NCBI GenBank assembly: GCA_016866735.1 | Contig: VGLL01000014.1 | Location: forward strand, 1-14,330 | Direction of reading: 5' to 3' | DNA: 14,330 bases | DNA from: Candidatus Shapirobacteria bacterium | GTDB taxonomy: Bacteria; Patescibacteriota; Microgenomatia; VGLL01 | Shown here: positions 1 through 7,376 of the stretch, in pieces | Position numbering within the stretch: the first letter of the stretch is position 1 | Layout of the letters: the number at the start of each line of letters is the position of its first letter | Translations under genes and position numbers: made by a program | The notes under the pieces: model-generated | The model's database searches: none | Seen by the model: the letters and a program-made list of their open reading frames with translations, nothing else | Told to the model about the DNA's origin: nothing

Positions 1-3000
1 TCAAAAACAGCTGATCTAGTCTTGGGACAAACAACCTTCAACACCAAAACTGCCGTTTGCTCTTCGAACCCAACGACAACGCCGCTTAACACGATGTGCT
101 CCCCCGCTCTGGCTCGCGTCAATCCGCAGACAGGAGAGCTTTTTATTATGGATGAACATCCTACCTATGCTTCAAGAATTTTGGTTTTTGCGCCGCCGTT
201 TACTAACGGCGCTTCGGCCGCAACCTCTATTGTTCCTAGGGACAAAGCCGTCTGCGGTATTTCAGATTATGCCTTCAGGGCCTCTGATTTTGCCTTCAAT
301 CCGCCCAATTCCCCATACTCTGGTGACATCTGGGTTACTGACGATAAGGGCGGGCAAAATAGGATTCTCTTGCTTAACCGGACCGGCGACATCATAAAAG
401 TAATCGGGGCAATCGGCAGTAATTATATGGGCTGTAGTGGCTGGGGCGAGGGATGCCCGGCCGGCGGCGGCTGGTGCGATCAAAGCGCTAACCACCCTCT
501 TAATCTCTGCTGGCCCGGACCGCTGGCCTTTGACAGCGCCAATAATCTCTATATTGGCGATGAAACAAGACAACAGATAACCAGATTTGCCCTGCCCTAC
601 AATACCACCCAGTTGGGTTCGCAAGTCTGCCTGCCCGCCCCCAACGGCGGCCTAGGAACAGGAAGCTGGACTTATGCCAATGATGTCAGCGGTTATAAGT
701 TCGGCGGCTCCGTCGGCGCTTTCACTTATAACAACGGGGGCGATAACCAGCTGATTATTAAAGACCGCAACCGCTACCTTGTTTGGAACGATTACTTAAA
801 CAAACCCGCTCTTGGTTCCGAAGCCGACTTTGTTGTCGGCCAAACAGCCAAAAATGTCAGGGCGGGCAACTTTCTTGGGGGCCGCGGCTATCATGCCGTA
901 GATGACCATAACAGGATGTGGGCGGTAGATGATGGTGGCGGCAGGCTCATGGTGTATCAGCTACCGTTAACCCCTGGTTCCCCACCTTTAGCAAGAGATA
1001 TAAATCTATATTGGGAAGATGACAGGGGTACACAGGTTGATTACTCTGCTTTTGAGAAGGGAGCAGCCTTTGATAAAGTGAATAAGAAAATCTGGATCCC
1101 GGACGGGAAAAACAGAAGGCTTTTAAGAGTAAGCAACTACAACGACTTTAACAGTAAGCTCTATGTTGATATGATTATTGGCCAAACAACTAAAACGGGT
1201 AATTTGCCGAACCAAGGATTACCCAACCCTACTGCCGCAACTGTCTACCATCCTTACATGCTAAAGTTTGACAACTTCGGCAATCTCTATGTGCTAGACA
1301 CAACCTACGAGTGCGGCTGGAATCCAAATAACCGCGTCCTTGTTTTCACGGCTGATAACATAGCTACCGCTTCGGGTATGTTTCCCAATTTACGGGCTAA
1401 TAAAGTATTCTTAAGCGAACAATTTGGCCAAGGGGGCAGCTGCTACGAAGGGTGGGCAGACAGGCCACGGACTTTTGTCAGTCTGGCTTTTGACAGTCAA
1501 AACCATATGGTCGTCGGGAATGACGGCTACTACGGTGTTAATGAAGGACAAAAACGAGTCAGGCAGTTAAAACAGCTTTGGTACTATGAAAATCCCTTGG
1601 CTAAGGATGCTTCGGGGAACTATATTCAGGGCCAAAAACCTGATAAATTAATCCGTCTTCCCCTCGGGGCCGCCGGAGAGTTAAATTTCGATAACCAGGA
1701 CAATCTAATTGTTCAAGATCACACTTGGTCTAAAGTATGGATCATCAATTTAAAACCGCGATCACAGGGGGGCGACGGCGAATACTGGCTGACTGATCCT
1801 GCCGATCGGCCGCCAACCTGCAACTCCCTAACTCTTACCAATGATGCCGGGCTGCCGATTACATCAATCAATTCCGGAGATAAGGTTAAGATTAAGGCCG
1901 TAACTGATGACGAAAATGGAATTAAAAGAGTAGATTTTTATTATCACCCAAAAGATCCCGTCCCGACGCCGACGCCTAACTTCTGCAAGAGCCCTCTTTG
2001 GGAAAAAATAGATACTGGCATCTACTATCAAACACTCACCCCATTTACTTATACCGTTGCCTGGGACACTGCCGGTTTATCGCCCGGAGAATACTATCTA
2101 ACCGCTAATGTATATGACGAGACCAATAAGTCGTGTGCCGGGAACCCGGGCGGCGCTTGCGGCGCTAATACCTCCTGCCCGCAATGCAGATTAGAAATAC
2201 GAGTAGATTGCGTACCGTATGGTGGTGCCGTGCCCGATTGTTCTTGGTGCTGTTCGAAGGAGTGTACGACTCATCCCTTTGGGCCATCCTTTTGCACCGG
2301 GCCAACCCCCACTCCGTCCCCTACCCCGACGCCAACCCCTACTCCAACCCCCCCTTCCGCGCCCATAATCACGCCCACTCCAACGCCAACACCTACCAAT
2401 ACGCCAACCCCAACTCATACTCCTACCCCTGCTCCTAGCCCAACACCTACCAATACGCCAACCCCAACTGCAACCAACACTCCAACTCCAACGCCAACGC
2501 CTACCGCAAAACCAACACCTACTAACACGCCGACAGGAGCACAACCATGCGCCAGTGCCGGCAATGAAGCGAAAATTAGCGCTTCCGGCAATATCAATAG
2601 TCACCCTGGCGTTGCCTACAGCCCCACAGATAACAAATTCCTTGCTGTCTGGCACGGCAAAAACTCATCAGCATCCCCATCCTACAAAATATTGGGCCAA
2701 ATACTAAACGGAGACGGGATCCCGGTAGGCAGGCAGTCTTTTGAAATTACTAATTTATATGACCTGAAAAATCCCATCGTTGTTTTTAACCCAGATGACA
2801 ATCAGTTTGGCGTTTTTTGGCAGAAGTATAATCCCCATCCTGCCAACGGCCCTGACAGGGGCTGGGACATTTCGGGTCGAATCTATAATACTAGCGGGGC
2901 CCCGGTAACAGATGAATTTAGTGTTATTTCCCGCCCTGATTATGGCCAGTATCCCACCGATCAAACTAACATTGCCGCCACTTATCTAGGTAACCATAAA

Positions 3001-3861
3001 TACTTAGCCGTCTTCGAAGACACTTATATGCCCAACTTCCCCTATAATCAGGCCTTTGACGTTTACGGCGTCATCCTTTCTGCCACCGGCCAGCGCCTAA
3101 CGGACTCTCGTCCTGTCGCCCTTGACAAAAATACAAATATTCAAAATCTTTCTCCCGCAGTTGCCTGCGACCTTGGCACAAACCACTGTGTCATTGCCTG
3201 GCAAAAGAATACCCTATCGAATGGCTACAAGGAAATATATGGCCAGGTCGTTGACACGAATCTCTCCCTAATTGGCTCAAACACTGGACTTATTTGGCAT
3301 AAAACCTCTCCAAGTTTAGTCTTTGGAAATGGCTACTTCTTCCTTTCTAATAGTAATCAGTCTTACCCCCCAGAAATACGACTCGCTGGGGCAGCGTTTA
3401 ATCTTTATTGGCAAGGTATTTATCGCGGGTTACAACTGACCGCTGGCTACTCCATCAACGGTAATGGTGCAAACGAGCTATCAACAGGCGTTTACAATCC
3501 GGCCAAGAAAGAGTTTGTTGTCGGTTGGCAATATAACCCACTTTCGTATCCCCGCAGACAAATTTATCTACGGCGTTTAGCCGCGACTGGCGGCTGGGAA
3601 CCATTCGTTGGTCCCTCTTGTCTCGTTTCAACCCCGGCTTATGGCAATCAAACAGAAGCGGCTATCGCCTACAACAGCAGTAACGGCAATTACTTGCTCT
3701 TGTGGAGTGATGATCGGTCCGGCAATGGAGGACCAGGAATCTATGGCCGCATGATTTTACCCGCTCCGCCTGCCACCGCAACAGCAACAAGCCCAACCAG
3801 AAATTTCGGCAATGCGATACTTGAGGCAATTGACCGCTTCAGAAAGCTATTCTCAAGGTAA
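1..3861 (+). CDS. Giant secreted/surface beta-propeller protein with Pro/Thr linker (5' partial)
   Basis: The reading frame is open to the first base of the window, so the start and any signal peptide lie upstream; the TTG at 22 falls inside a repeat (ADLVLGQ) and is not a credible start. About 1,286 codons are visible. The N-terminal half carries NHL-like repeats: LVLGQ/FVVGQ/MIIGQ turns and phrases such as AFDSANNLYIGD and KFDNFGNLYVLD, to about base 1770. An Ig-like region follows (about 1800-2130), then a Cys-rich segment (2134-2295), a Pro/Thr linker (2302-2535), and about seven repeats of the form P-x-VAY-NP-x-N-x-FLVVW...IYGQI, suggesting a second propeller. The C-terminus (FGNAILEAIDRFRKLFSR) has no LPXTG motif and no membrane helix, so release or an N-terminal anchor is likely. 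The role is unknown; adhesion or binding of extracellular polymers is inference from architecture. Confidence 0.85.
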   Translation, partial: SKTADLVLGQTTFNTKTAVCSSNPTTTPLNTMCSPALARVNPQTGELFIMDEHPTYASRILVFAPPFTNGASAATSIVPRDKAVCGISDYAFRASDFAFNPPNSPYSGDIWVTDDKGGQNRILLLNRTGDIIKVIGAIGSNYMGCSGWGEGCPAGGGWCDQSANHPLNLCWPGPLAFDSANNLYIGDETRQQITRFALPYNTTQLGSQVCLPAPNGGLGTGSWTYANDVSGYKFGGSVGAFTYNNGGDNQLIIKDRNRYLVWNDYLNKPALGSEADFVVGQTAKNVRAGNFLGGRGYHAVDDHNRMWAVDDGGGRLMVYQLPLTPGSPPLARDINLYWEDDRGTQVDYSAFEKGAAFDKVNKKIWIPDGKNRRLLRVSNYNDFNSKLYVDMIIGQTTKTGNLPNQGLPNPTAATVYHPYMLKFDNFGNLYVLDTTYECGWNPNNRVLVFTADNIATASGMFPNLRANKVFLSEQFGQGGSCYEGWADRPRTFVSLAFDSQNHMVVGNDGYYGVNEGQKRVRQLKQLWYYENPLAKDASGNYIQGQKPDKLIRLPLGAAGELNFDNQDNLIVQDHTWSKVWIINLKPRSQGGDGEYWLTDPADRPPTCNSLTLTNDAGLPITSINSGDKVKIKAVTDDENGIKRVDFYYHPKDPVPTPTPNFCKSPLWEKIDTGIYYQTLTPFTYTVAWDTAGLSPGEYYLTANVYDETNKSCAGNPGGACGANTSCPQCRLEIRVDCVPYGGAVPDCSWCCSKECTTHPFGPSFCTGPTPTPSPTPTPTPTPTPPSAPIITPTPTPTPTNTPTPTHTPTPAPSPTPTNTPTPTATNTPTPTPTPTAKPTPTNTPTGAQPCASAGNEAKISASGNINSHPGVAYSPTDNKFLAVWHGKNSSASPSYKILGQILNGDGIPVGRQSFEITNLYDLKNPIVVFNPDDNQFGVFWQKYNPHPANGPDRGWDISGRIYNTSGAPVTDEFSVISRPDYGQYPTDQTNIAATYLGNHKYLAVFEDTYMPNFPYNQAFDVYGVILSATGQRLTDSRPVALDKNTNIQNLSPAVACDLGTNHCVIAWQKNTLSNGYKEIYGQVVDTNLSLIGSNTGLIWHKTSPSLVFGNGYFFLSNSNQSYPPEIRLAGAAFNLYWQGIYRGLQLTAGYSINGNGANELSTGVYNPAKKEFVVGWQYNPLSYPRRQIYLRRLAATGGWEPFVGPSCLVSTPAYGNQTEAAIAYNSSNGNYLLLWSDDRSGNGGPGIYGRMILPAPPATATATSPTRNFGNAILEAIDRFRKLFSR
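2209..2295 (+). other. Knottin-like six-cysteine segment within the giant protein
   Basis: The segment has the spacing C-x9-C-x2-CC-x3-C-x9-C, with a central CC pair, and sits between the Ig-like region and the Pro/Thr linker. Ten cysteines fall within the 54 codons 2134-2295. The order C..C..CC..C..C is that of inhibitor-cystine-knot folds, though the second gap is shorter than usual. Dense cysteine implies disulfides and so an extracytoplasmic location. The fold assignment is inference from spacing only. Confidence 0.45.
2302..2535 (+). repeat. Low-complexity Pro/Thr linker coding repeat
   Basis: This stretch of about 78 codons is mostly alternating Pro and Thr with occasional Asn, Ala, Ser and His. 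Such linkers are usually extended, surface exposed and often glycosylated, separating folded domains. The DNA is degenerate in third positions but includes an exact 30-base direct repeat at 2386-2415 and 2440-2469, offset by 54 bases (18 codons). That pattern points to expansion by slippage or unequal recombination and possible length variation between strains. Confidence 0.85.
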
Positions 3862-3878
3862 AGCTGCCCCTTCTCGTA

Positions 3879-3907
3879 TTGACTTCTTTTTTCTTCCTTG
3901 TTAAAAT
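3879..3907 (+). promoter_or_regulatory. Promoter upstream of nusA
   Basis: TTGACT (3879-3884) and TAAAAT (3902-3907) are separated by 17 bases, a near-consensus sigma-70-type promoter. It lies just after the stop codon of the giant protein. Transcription would begin near 3914, leaving a leader of about 56 bases before nusA that contains the terminator hairpin described separately. Confidence 0.7.
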
Positions 3908-3931
3908 TAGAGTGTTTGGTGGAGAAAAGCG

Positions 3932-3954
3932 GCGGGGTACGATCCCCGCTTTTT
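3932..3954 (+). terminator. Intrinsic terminator/attenuator in the nusA leader
   Basis: GCGGGG (3932-3937) pairs perfectly with CCCCGC (3944-3949) around a six-base loop and is followed directly by five T residues (3950-3954). This is a classic intrinsic terminator. It lies downstream of the predicted nusA promoter and upstream of the nusA start, so besides ending the giant-gene transcript it would attenuate nusA transcription itself. Confidence 0.75.
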
Positions 3955-3969
3955 AAATAATTAGCCAAA

Positions 3970-4974
3970 ATGCCAAGAAGTATTGTCCGAACTGAATTTG
4001 CAAGTGCGGTAACACAGATTGCCAACGAAAGAGCAATCGATCCCGCCATCGTCATTGACTCCATTAAAAGCGCCATACTCGCGGCATATCGGCGTGATGC
4101 CAAAGAAAATAAACAAGAGGTCGAAGAGGAAGAAAATTACTTAGTCGAACTTGACTCCAAAACCGGGGCGGCGCAGATATTCCTCAAGAAAGGTAAAAAG
4201 ACAGCTGATGTAACCCCGCCAGGATTTGGCCGTATTGCCGCCCAAACAGCCAAACAAGTCATCTTGCAAAAAATTAGGGAGGCAGAAAAGGGAGCAATTT
4301 TAGACGAGTATGCGAAGAGGGCAGGAACTTTGGCTACAGGGATGATTCTTAGGTTCGAGGGCGAAAACATCATTGTTGATATTGGCCGGGCCGAGGCAAT
4401 TATGCCGCCGGAAGAACAGGTCAGAAGCGAAAACTACCGCCTAAGTCAAAAACTGACTTTTTATATTAAGGAGGTTAATCCCGGGGTAAAGGGCCGAGAG
4501 ATTGTCGTCTCGCGCGCCGACAAAAATCTCGTAGAAGGGCTTTTCAGGAGAGAGGTTCCTGAAGTCGCCAACGGATCGGTAGAAATCAGGGTAATCGCCA
4601 GAGAGGCAGGAATAAGGACAAAAGTCGCCGTCTATTCTAAGGCTACTGGCATCGATCCGGTTGGCTCTTGCGTCGGCCAAAAGGGTGTCCGGGTTCAGGC
4701 AGTTATCTCTGAGCTTTTTGGCGAGAAGATTGACATAATCCAATACAGCGATGAGCCGGAAAAATTCATCGCCTCTGCGCTTTCTCCGGCCCAAAATATT
4801 TCCGTCAAAATTGACAAAAAAGGAGTAGCGGCGGAAATTACCGTTCCTGACGATCAGCTCTCTCTTGCCATCGGCCGAGAAGGGCAAAACGTAAGGCTGG
4901 CCTCAAAATTGACCGGCTATAAGATCGACATTAAGGGAAAAGTCATCAAGAAGAAAAAAAGTTTAATTAGCTAA
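3970..4974 (+). CDS. nusA: Transcription termination/antitermination factor NusA
   Basis: NusA binds RNA polymerase and nascent RNA and modulates pausing, intrinsic termination and antitermination. The 334-residue product has the normal short form without C-terminal acidic repeats: an N-terminal polymerase-binding domain (about 1-115), an S1 domain (about 118-182), KH1 with the GQKG loop at 236-239 inside a conserved DPVGSCVGQKG stretch, and KH2 with GREG at 302-305. The tail is lysine rich (KKKK at 327-330). The ATG is supported by an in-frame TAA ten bases upstream and by the match to the NusA N-terminus; there is no Shine-Dalgarno sequence. infB follows after 47 bases, matching the widespread nusA-infB pairing, but rimP is not upstream here. 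The leader holds its own promoter and a terminator hairpin. Confidence 0.97.
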   Translation: MPRSIVRTEFASAVTQIANERAIDPAIVIDSIKSAILAAYRRDAKENKQEVEEEENYLVELDSKTGAAQIFLKKGKKTADVTPPGFGRIAAQTAKQVILQKIREAEKGAILDEYAKRAGTLATGMILRFEGENIIVDIGRAEAIMPPEEQVRSENYRLSQKLTFYIKEVNPGVKGREIVVSRADKNLVEGLFRREVPEVANGSVEIRVIAREAGIRTKVAVYSKATGIDPVGSCVGQKGVRVQAVISELFGEKIDIIQYSDEPEKFIASALSPAQNISVKIDKKGVAAEITVPDDQLSLAIGREGQNVRLASKLTGYKIDIKGKVIKKKKSLIS

Positions 4975-4995
4975 AGTGAGGAAAATAAGCCTTTC

Positions 4996-5001
4996 TATAC
5001 T
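4996..5001 (+). promoter_or_regulatory. Possible -10 element before infB
   Basis: TATACT lies 20 bases upstream of the infB ATG, the same spacing as the better-supported promoter before the DHH-like gene. No convincing -35 hexamer is present at 16-18 bases, so infB may simply be read through from nusA. Weak call. Confidence 0.3.
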
Positions 5002-5021
5002 GTTTATTAGACTAAACAAAG

Positions 5022-6476
5022 ATGGCGGATATTATTGCTCCCCAGGAAAGCGCGCGGCCACCGGTGATTGTGGTCATGGGCCATATTGACCACGGAAAAA
5101 CCTCCCTTTTGGACTACATCAGAAAAAGTAATACCGCCGCAAAAGAGGCAGGGGCAATTACCCAGCGTTTAGGCGCCTATCAGGTCCGTCTCCCAAAACA
5201 AGACAAACTGGTAACTTTCATTGATACGCCCGGACACGAGGCTTTCGCCAAAATGCGCAGCCGCGGCAGTAAAATCGCCGACTTAGCGGTTCTCGTGGTA
5301 GCCGCGGACGACGGCGTGATGCCGCAAACGAAAGAATCAATCAAATACATTAATGAGGCAAGAATCCCTTTTTTGGTCGCAATCAATAAAACCGATTTGC
5401 CTCAAGCACCGATTGACAAGGTCAAAGGCCAGCTGGCGGAGGCGGAGGTAATCGTTGAAGATTACGGAGGCAAGGTTGTCGCCGTGCCTATTTCCGCTAA
5501 AACCGGCAAGGGTGTTGATGAGCTTTTAGAAATGATCTTGCTTTTGGCGGAAATGCAAGAGTTAAAGGTAGACCAAGAAAAAAACTTTACCGGAGTCGTA
5601 ATTGAATCAAGGCTAGATCCCAGGCGCGGCCCGATAGCGGTGATCCTAGTTAAAACGGGAAGGCTGCTCGTCGGCGATCAAGTCTCGGTCGGAAAAAAAA
5701 TTCAAAAGGTAAAGGCAATATTTAACGACCTAGGAAATCCGGTCAGCGAAGCTTTGCCCGGTCAGCCAGTAGAGGTATTGGGGTTGGCAGAAATTCCCGA
5801 AGTCGGCACCGTCGTTGGCCGGTCAAACCTTGGACCAGAAAAGGAAGAAAGCGCCCAGCCGACAATGAAACAGGCCCCCCCAGAAAGCGAAACCAAAAAA
5901 GTGAAAATTATTCTTAAAACTGATGTCAGCGGCTCGCTCGAAGCAATCAGGACAAATCTCCCCGAAGAGGTTCTCCTTGTCCTGGCAAAACCGGGTCAAA
6001 TTTGTGATTCAGATATCCTGCTGGCGAAAGCAACCGGAGCACAAATATTAGGCTTCAACCTTAAAATTCCAACGGAAGTTGCTAAACTGGCAAAGATTGA
6101 GGGAGTAAGAGTAAAAACTTTCGCTATTATTTACGATCTTTTGAAAGAGTTAGAAAATCAAGTTTTAAAGCTTCTTGAGCCGACGATTGACGAGGAAGTT
6201 CTGGGTAAGGCCGAAATTATCGCCGAATTTGAAATCGGGGGGCAGAGAGTCGCCGGCGCCCGCGTTCTTGAGGGAAATATTAACAAAAAAGAAAAAATTC
6301 ACTTAGTCAGAAATGCACAGCTAGTGGGCGAAGGCATGATTTCTTCCCTGAAATACCAAAAGGAAAATATCCAGGAGGCAGCCCAAGGAACGGACTTTGG
6401 CGCAACCTTTCGCCCAAACCTTGACTTTAAGCTTAAAGATGTTATAATATCCTTTCGAGAAAAACAAAATGAATAA
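5022..6476 (+). CDS. infB: Translation initiation factor IF-2 (short form)
   Basis: IF-2 is the GTPase that brings initiator fMet-tRNA to the 30S subunit and promotes subunit joining. All G motifs are visible: GHIDHGKT (20-27), GAITQ (44-48), DTPGH (68-72), NKTD (122-125) and SAK (158-160). Beta-barrel domain II, domain III (about 292-385) and the C-terminal initiator-binding domain (about 390-484) follow. At 484 residues it lacks the long N-terminal extension of typical bacterial IF-2, and the G domain begins almost at once. In the C-terminal domain the usual AGC-x-V reads AGARV (Ala413) and the usual ECG reads DFG (458-460), positions tied to fMet recognition in other bacteria. The 3' end overlaps the next gene by eight bases and contains its promoter. 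No Shine-Dalgarno precedes the ATG. Confidence 0.96.
   Translation: MADIIAPQESARPPVIVVMGHIDHGKTSLLDYIRKSNTAAKEAGAITQRLGAYQVRLPKQDKLVTFIDTPGHEAFAKMRSRGSKIADLAVLVVAADDGVMPQTKESIKYINEARIPFLVAINKTDLPQAPIDKVKGQLAEAEVIVEDYGGKVVAVPISAKTGKGVDELLEMILLLAEMQELKVDQEKNFTGVVIESRLDPRRGPIAVILVKTGRLLVGDQVSVGKKIQKVKAIFNDLGNPVSEALPGQPVEVLGLAEIPEVGTVVGRSNLGPEKEESAQPTMKQAPPESETKKVKIILKTDVSGSLEAIRTNLPEEVLLVLAKPGQICDSDILLAKATGAQILGFNLKIPTEVAKLAKIEGVRVKTFAIIYDLLKELENQVLKLLEPTIDEEVLGKAEIIAEFEIGGQRVAGARVLEGNINKKEKIHLVRNAQLVGEGMISSLKYQKENIQEAAQGTDFGATFRPNLDFKLKDVIISFREKQNE
6421..6448 (+). promoter_or_regulatory. Promoter embedded in the 3' end of infB
   Basis: TTGACT (6421-6426) and a perfect TATAAT (6443-6448) are separated by 16 bases, inside the last infB codons. 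Initiation would fall near 6455, giving the downstream DHH-like gene a leader of roughly 13 bases with no Shine-Dalgarno. The hexamers are strong, but their location in coding sequence leaves a possibility of coincidence. Confidence 0.6.
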
Positions 6477-7287
6477 AAGTTACCAATTTAATCAAATCAG
6501 CGACTCGCTCTCTTCTGCCCAAAACGTTTCTATTCTCCTTCCCAGGGACCTTAACTACGATATCGTCGCCTCTTCGCTTGCCCTTCATTTGAGCTTGCAG
6601 AAAGCCGGCAAAAATAGTGCCGTAAGCTCGCCAAGAGAAATGACCGTGGAATTTTCCTCTCTTGTCGGCGTGGATAAAATCGGCCAAAAAATTAGCGGCA
6701 AAAACTTGATAATTTATCTCGATTATTCTATCGAGGCGGTCGAAAAAATTTCTTGGAATGATGACAGCGGCAAGGTCAACTTGATCGTCGTTCCCAAGGC
6801 TGGCGCGCCCGCGATAACAGCCGACAAGGCCAATGTTTCCAACGAAGAGTCTGGCGCGGATTTGATCTTTTTAATCGGCGGGAAAAGCCCGGAGGATTTC
6901 GGCAAGCCTGCTCTCAACGGGGACTTTAAGAATAAAAACACCGTTTGGTTGTCCCAAGAATTCTCCAATCAGCCCTTTGCTAAAATCAGCGTTACCGACT
7001 CCTCCTCTTCTGGATTTTCCGAAATGGTAACCGCCATCCTTTCTGCGCTTTCTTTGCCTCTCGACGAAGATATCGCCCAGAACTTGTTCCTGGGCTTAAA
7101 GAGCGCCACGGATAACTTTTCCGGCAACCTCCTTGGAGCTGATACTTTTGAGGCGGCCGCTGTCTGTCTTCGGGCCGGAGCGAAACATAAAAAAGAAGCT
7201 GGGCAAAAGAAAATTCAGGCCTCTTCGCCGGCTCCCGCGCCAGACTGGCTAGGGCCAAAAATCTATCGTGGCGGAGCGCTACCCTAA
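6469..7287 (+). CDS. Degenerate DHH-family (NrnA-like) protein, probably without catalytic motifs
   Basis: The 272-residue product matches the DHH/NrnA phosphoesterase fold by pattern. ILLPRDLNYDIVASSLAL (22-39) corresponds to the N-terminal HxNPDGDAxGS strand-loop-helix, and SSSSGFSEMVTAILSALSLPLD followed by LRAGA corresponds to the conserved segment after the DHH motif. Catalytic residues are mostly lost: one Asp (31) remains of the PDGDA loop, and the DHH triplet aligns with SQE (162-164) before a conserved SN. Active members degrade nanoRNA or pAp with Mn2+; this one is unlikely to do so and may bind nucleotide or RNA, or act as a scaffold. An Ala/Pro-rich stretch precedes a C-terminal DWLGPKIYRGGALP. 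The gene overlaps infB by eight bases in the slot where rbfA-nrnA-truB are found in other bacteria. Confidence 0.65.
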   Translation: MNKSYQFNQISDSLSSAQNVSILLPRDLNYDIVASSLALHLSLQKAGKNSAVSSPREMTVEFSSLVGVDKIGQKISGKNLIIYLDYSIEAVEKISWNDDSGKVNLIVVPKAGAPAITADKANVSNEESGADLIFLIGGKSPEDFGKPALNGDFKNKNTVWLSQEFSNQPFAKISVTDSSSSGFSEMVTAILSALSLPLDEDIAQNLFLGLKSATDNFSGNLLGADTFEAAAVCLRAGAKHKKEAGQKKIQASSPAPAPDWLGPKIYRGGALP

Positions 7288-7335
7288 TTAAGGTTACTCA
7301 GGCAGAAAGACTTTCGGCTAAGCTCAAAAATCCGC

Positions 7336-7364
7336 TTGAATTGTCGCTCGATATTGCTTATAAT
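7336..7364 (+). promoter_or_regulatory. Promoter of rpsO
   Basis: TTGAAT (7336-7341) and a perfect TATAAT (7359-7364) are spaced by 17 bases. The expected transcription start (about 7371) is only some six bases before the rpsO ATG at 7377, implying a leaderless or nearly leaderless message. It lies in the 89-base gap after the DHH-like gene, which otherwise holds only a short open frame described under findings. Confidence 0.7.
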
Positions 7365-7376
7365 TTTACCTAGTCT

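Noticed and set aside
22..24. TTG at 22 as the start of the giant protein
   Set aside because: It falls inside a propeller repeat (ADLVLGQ), and the frame stays open to base 1, so the true start is upstream of the window.
2191..2655. 154-codon open frame on the minus strand rich in Trp, Arg and Gly
   Set aside because: It lies antisense to the Pro/Thr linker; its odd composition is the complement of Pro/Thr codons, and no family resemblance is seen.
3912..3956. Possible 15-codon leader peptide starting GTG in the nusA leader
   Set aside because: It starts at or before the predicted transcription start, shows no run of regulatory codons, and its 3' half is simply the terminator hairpin.
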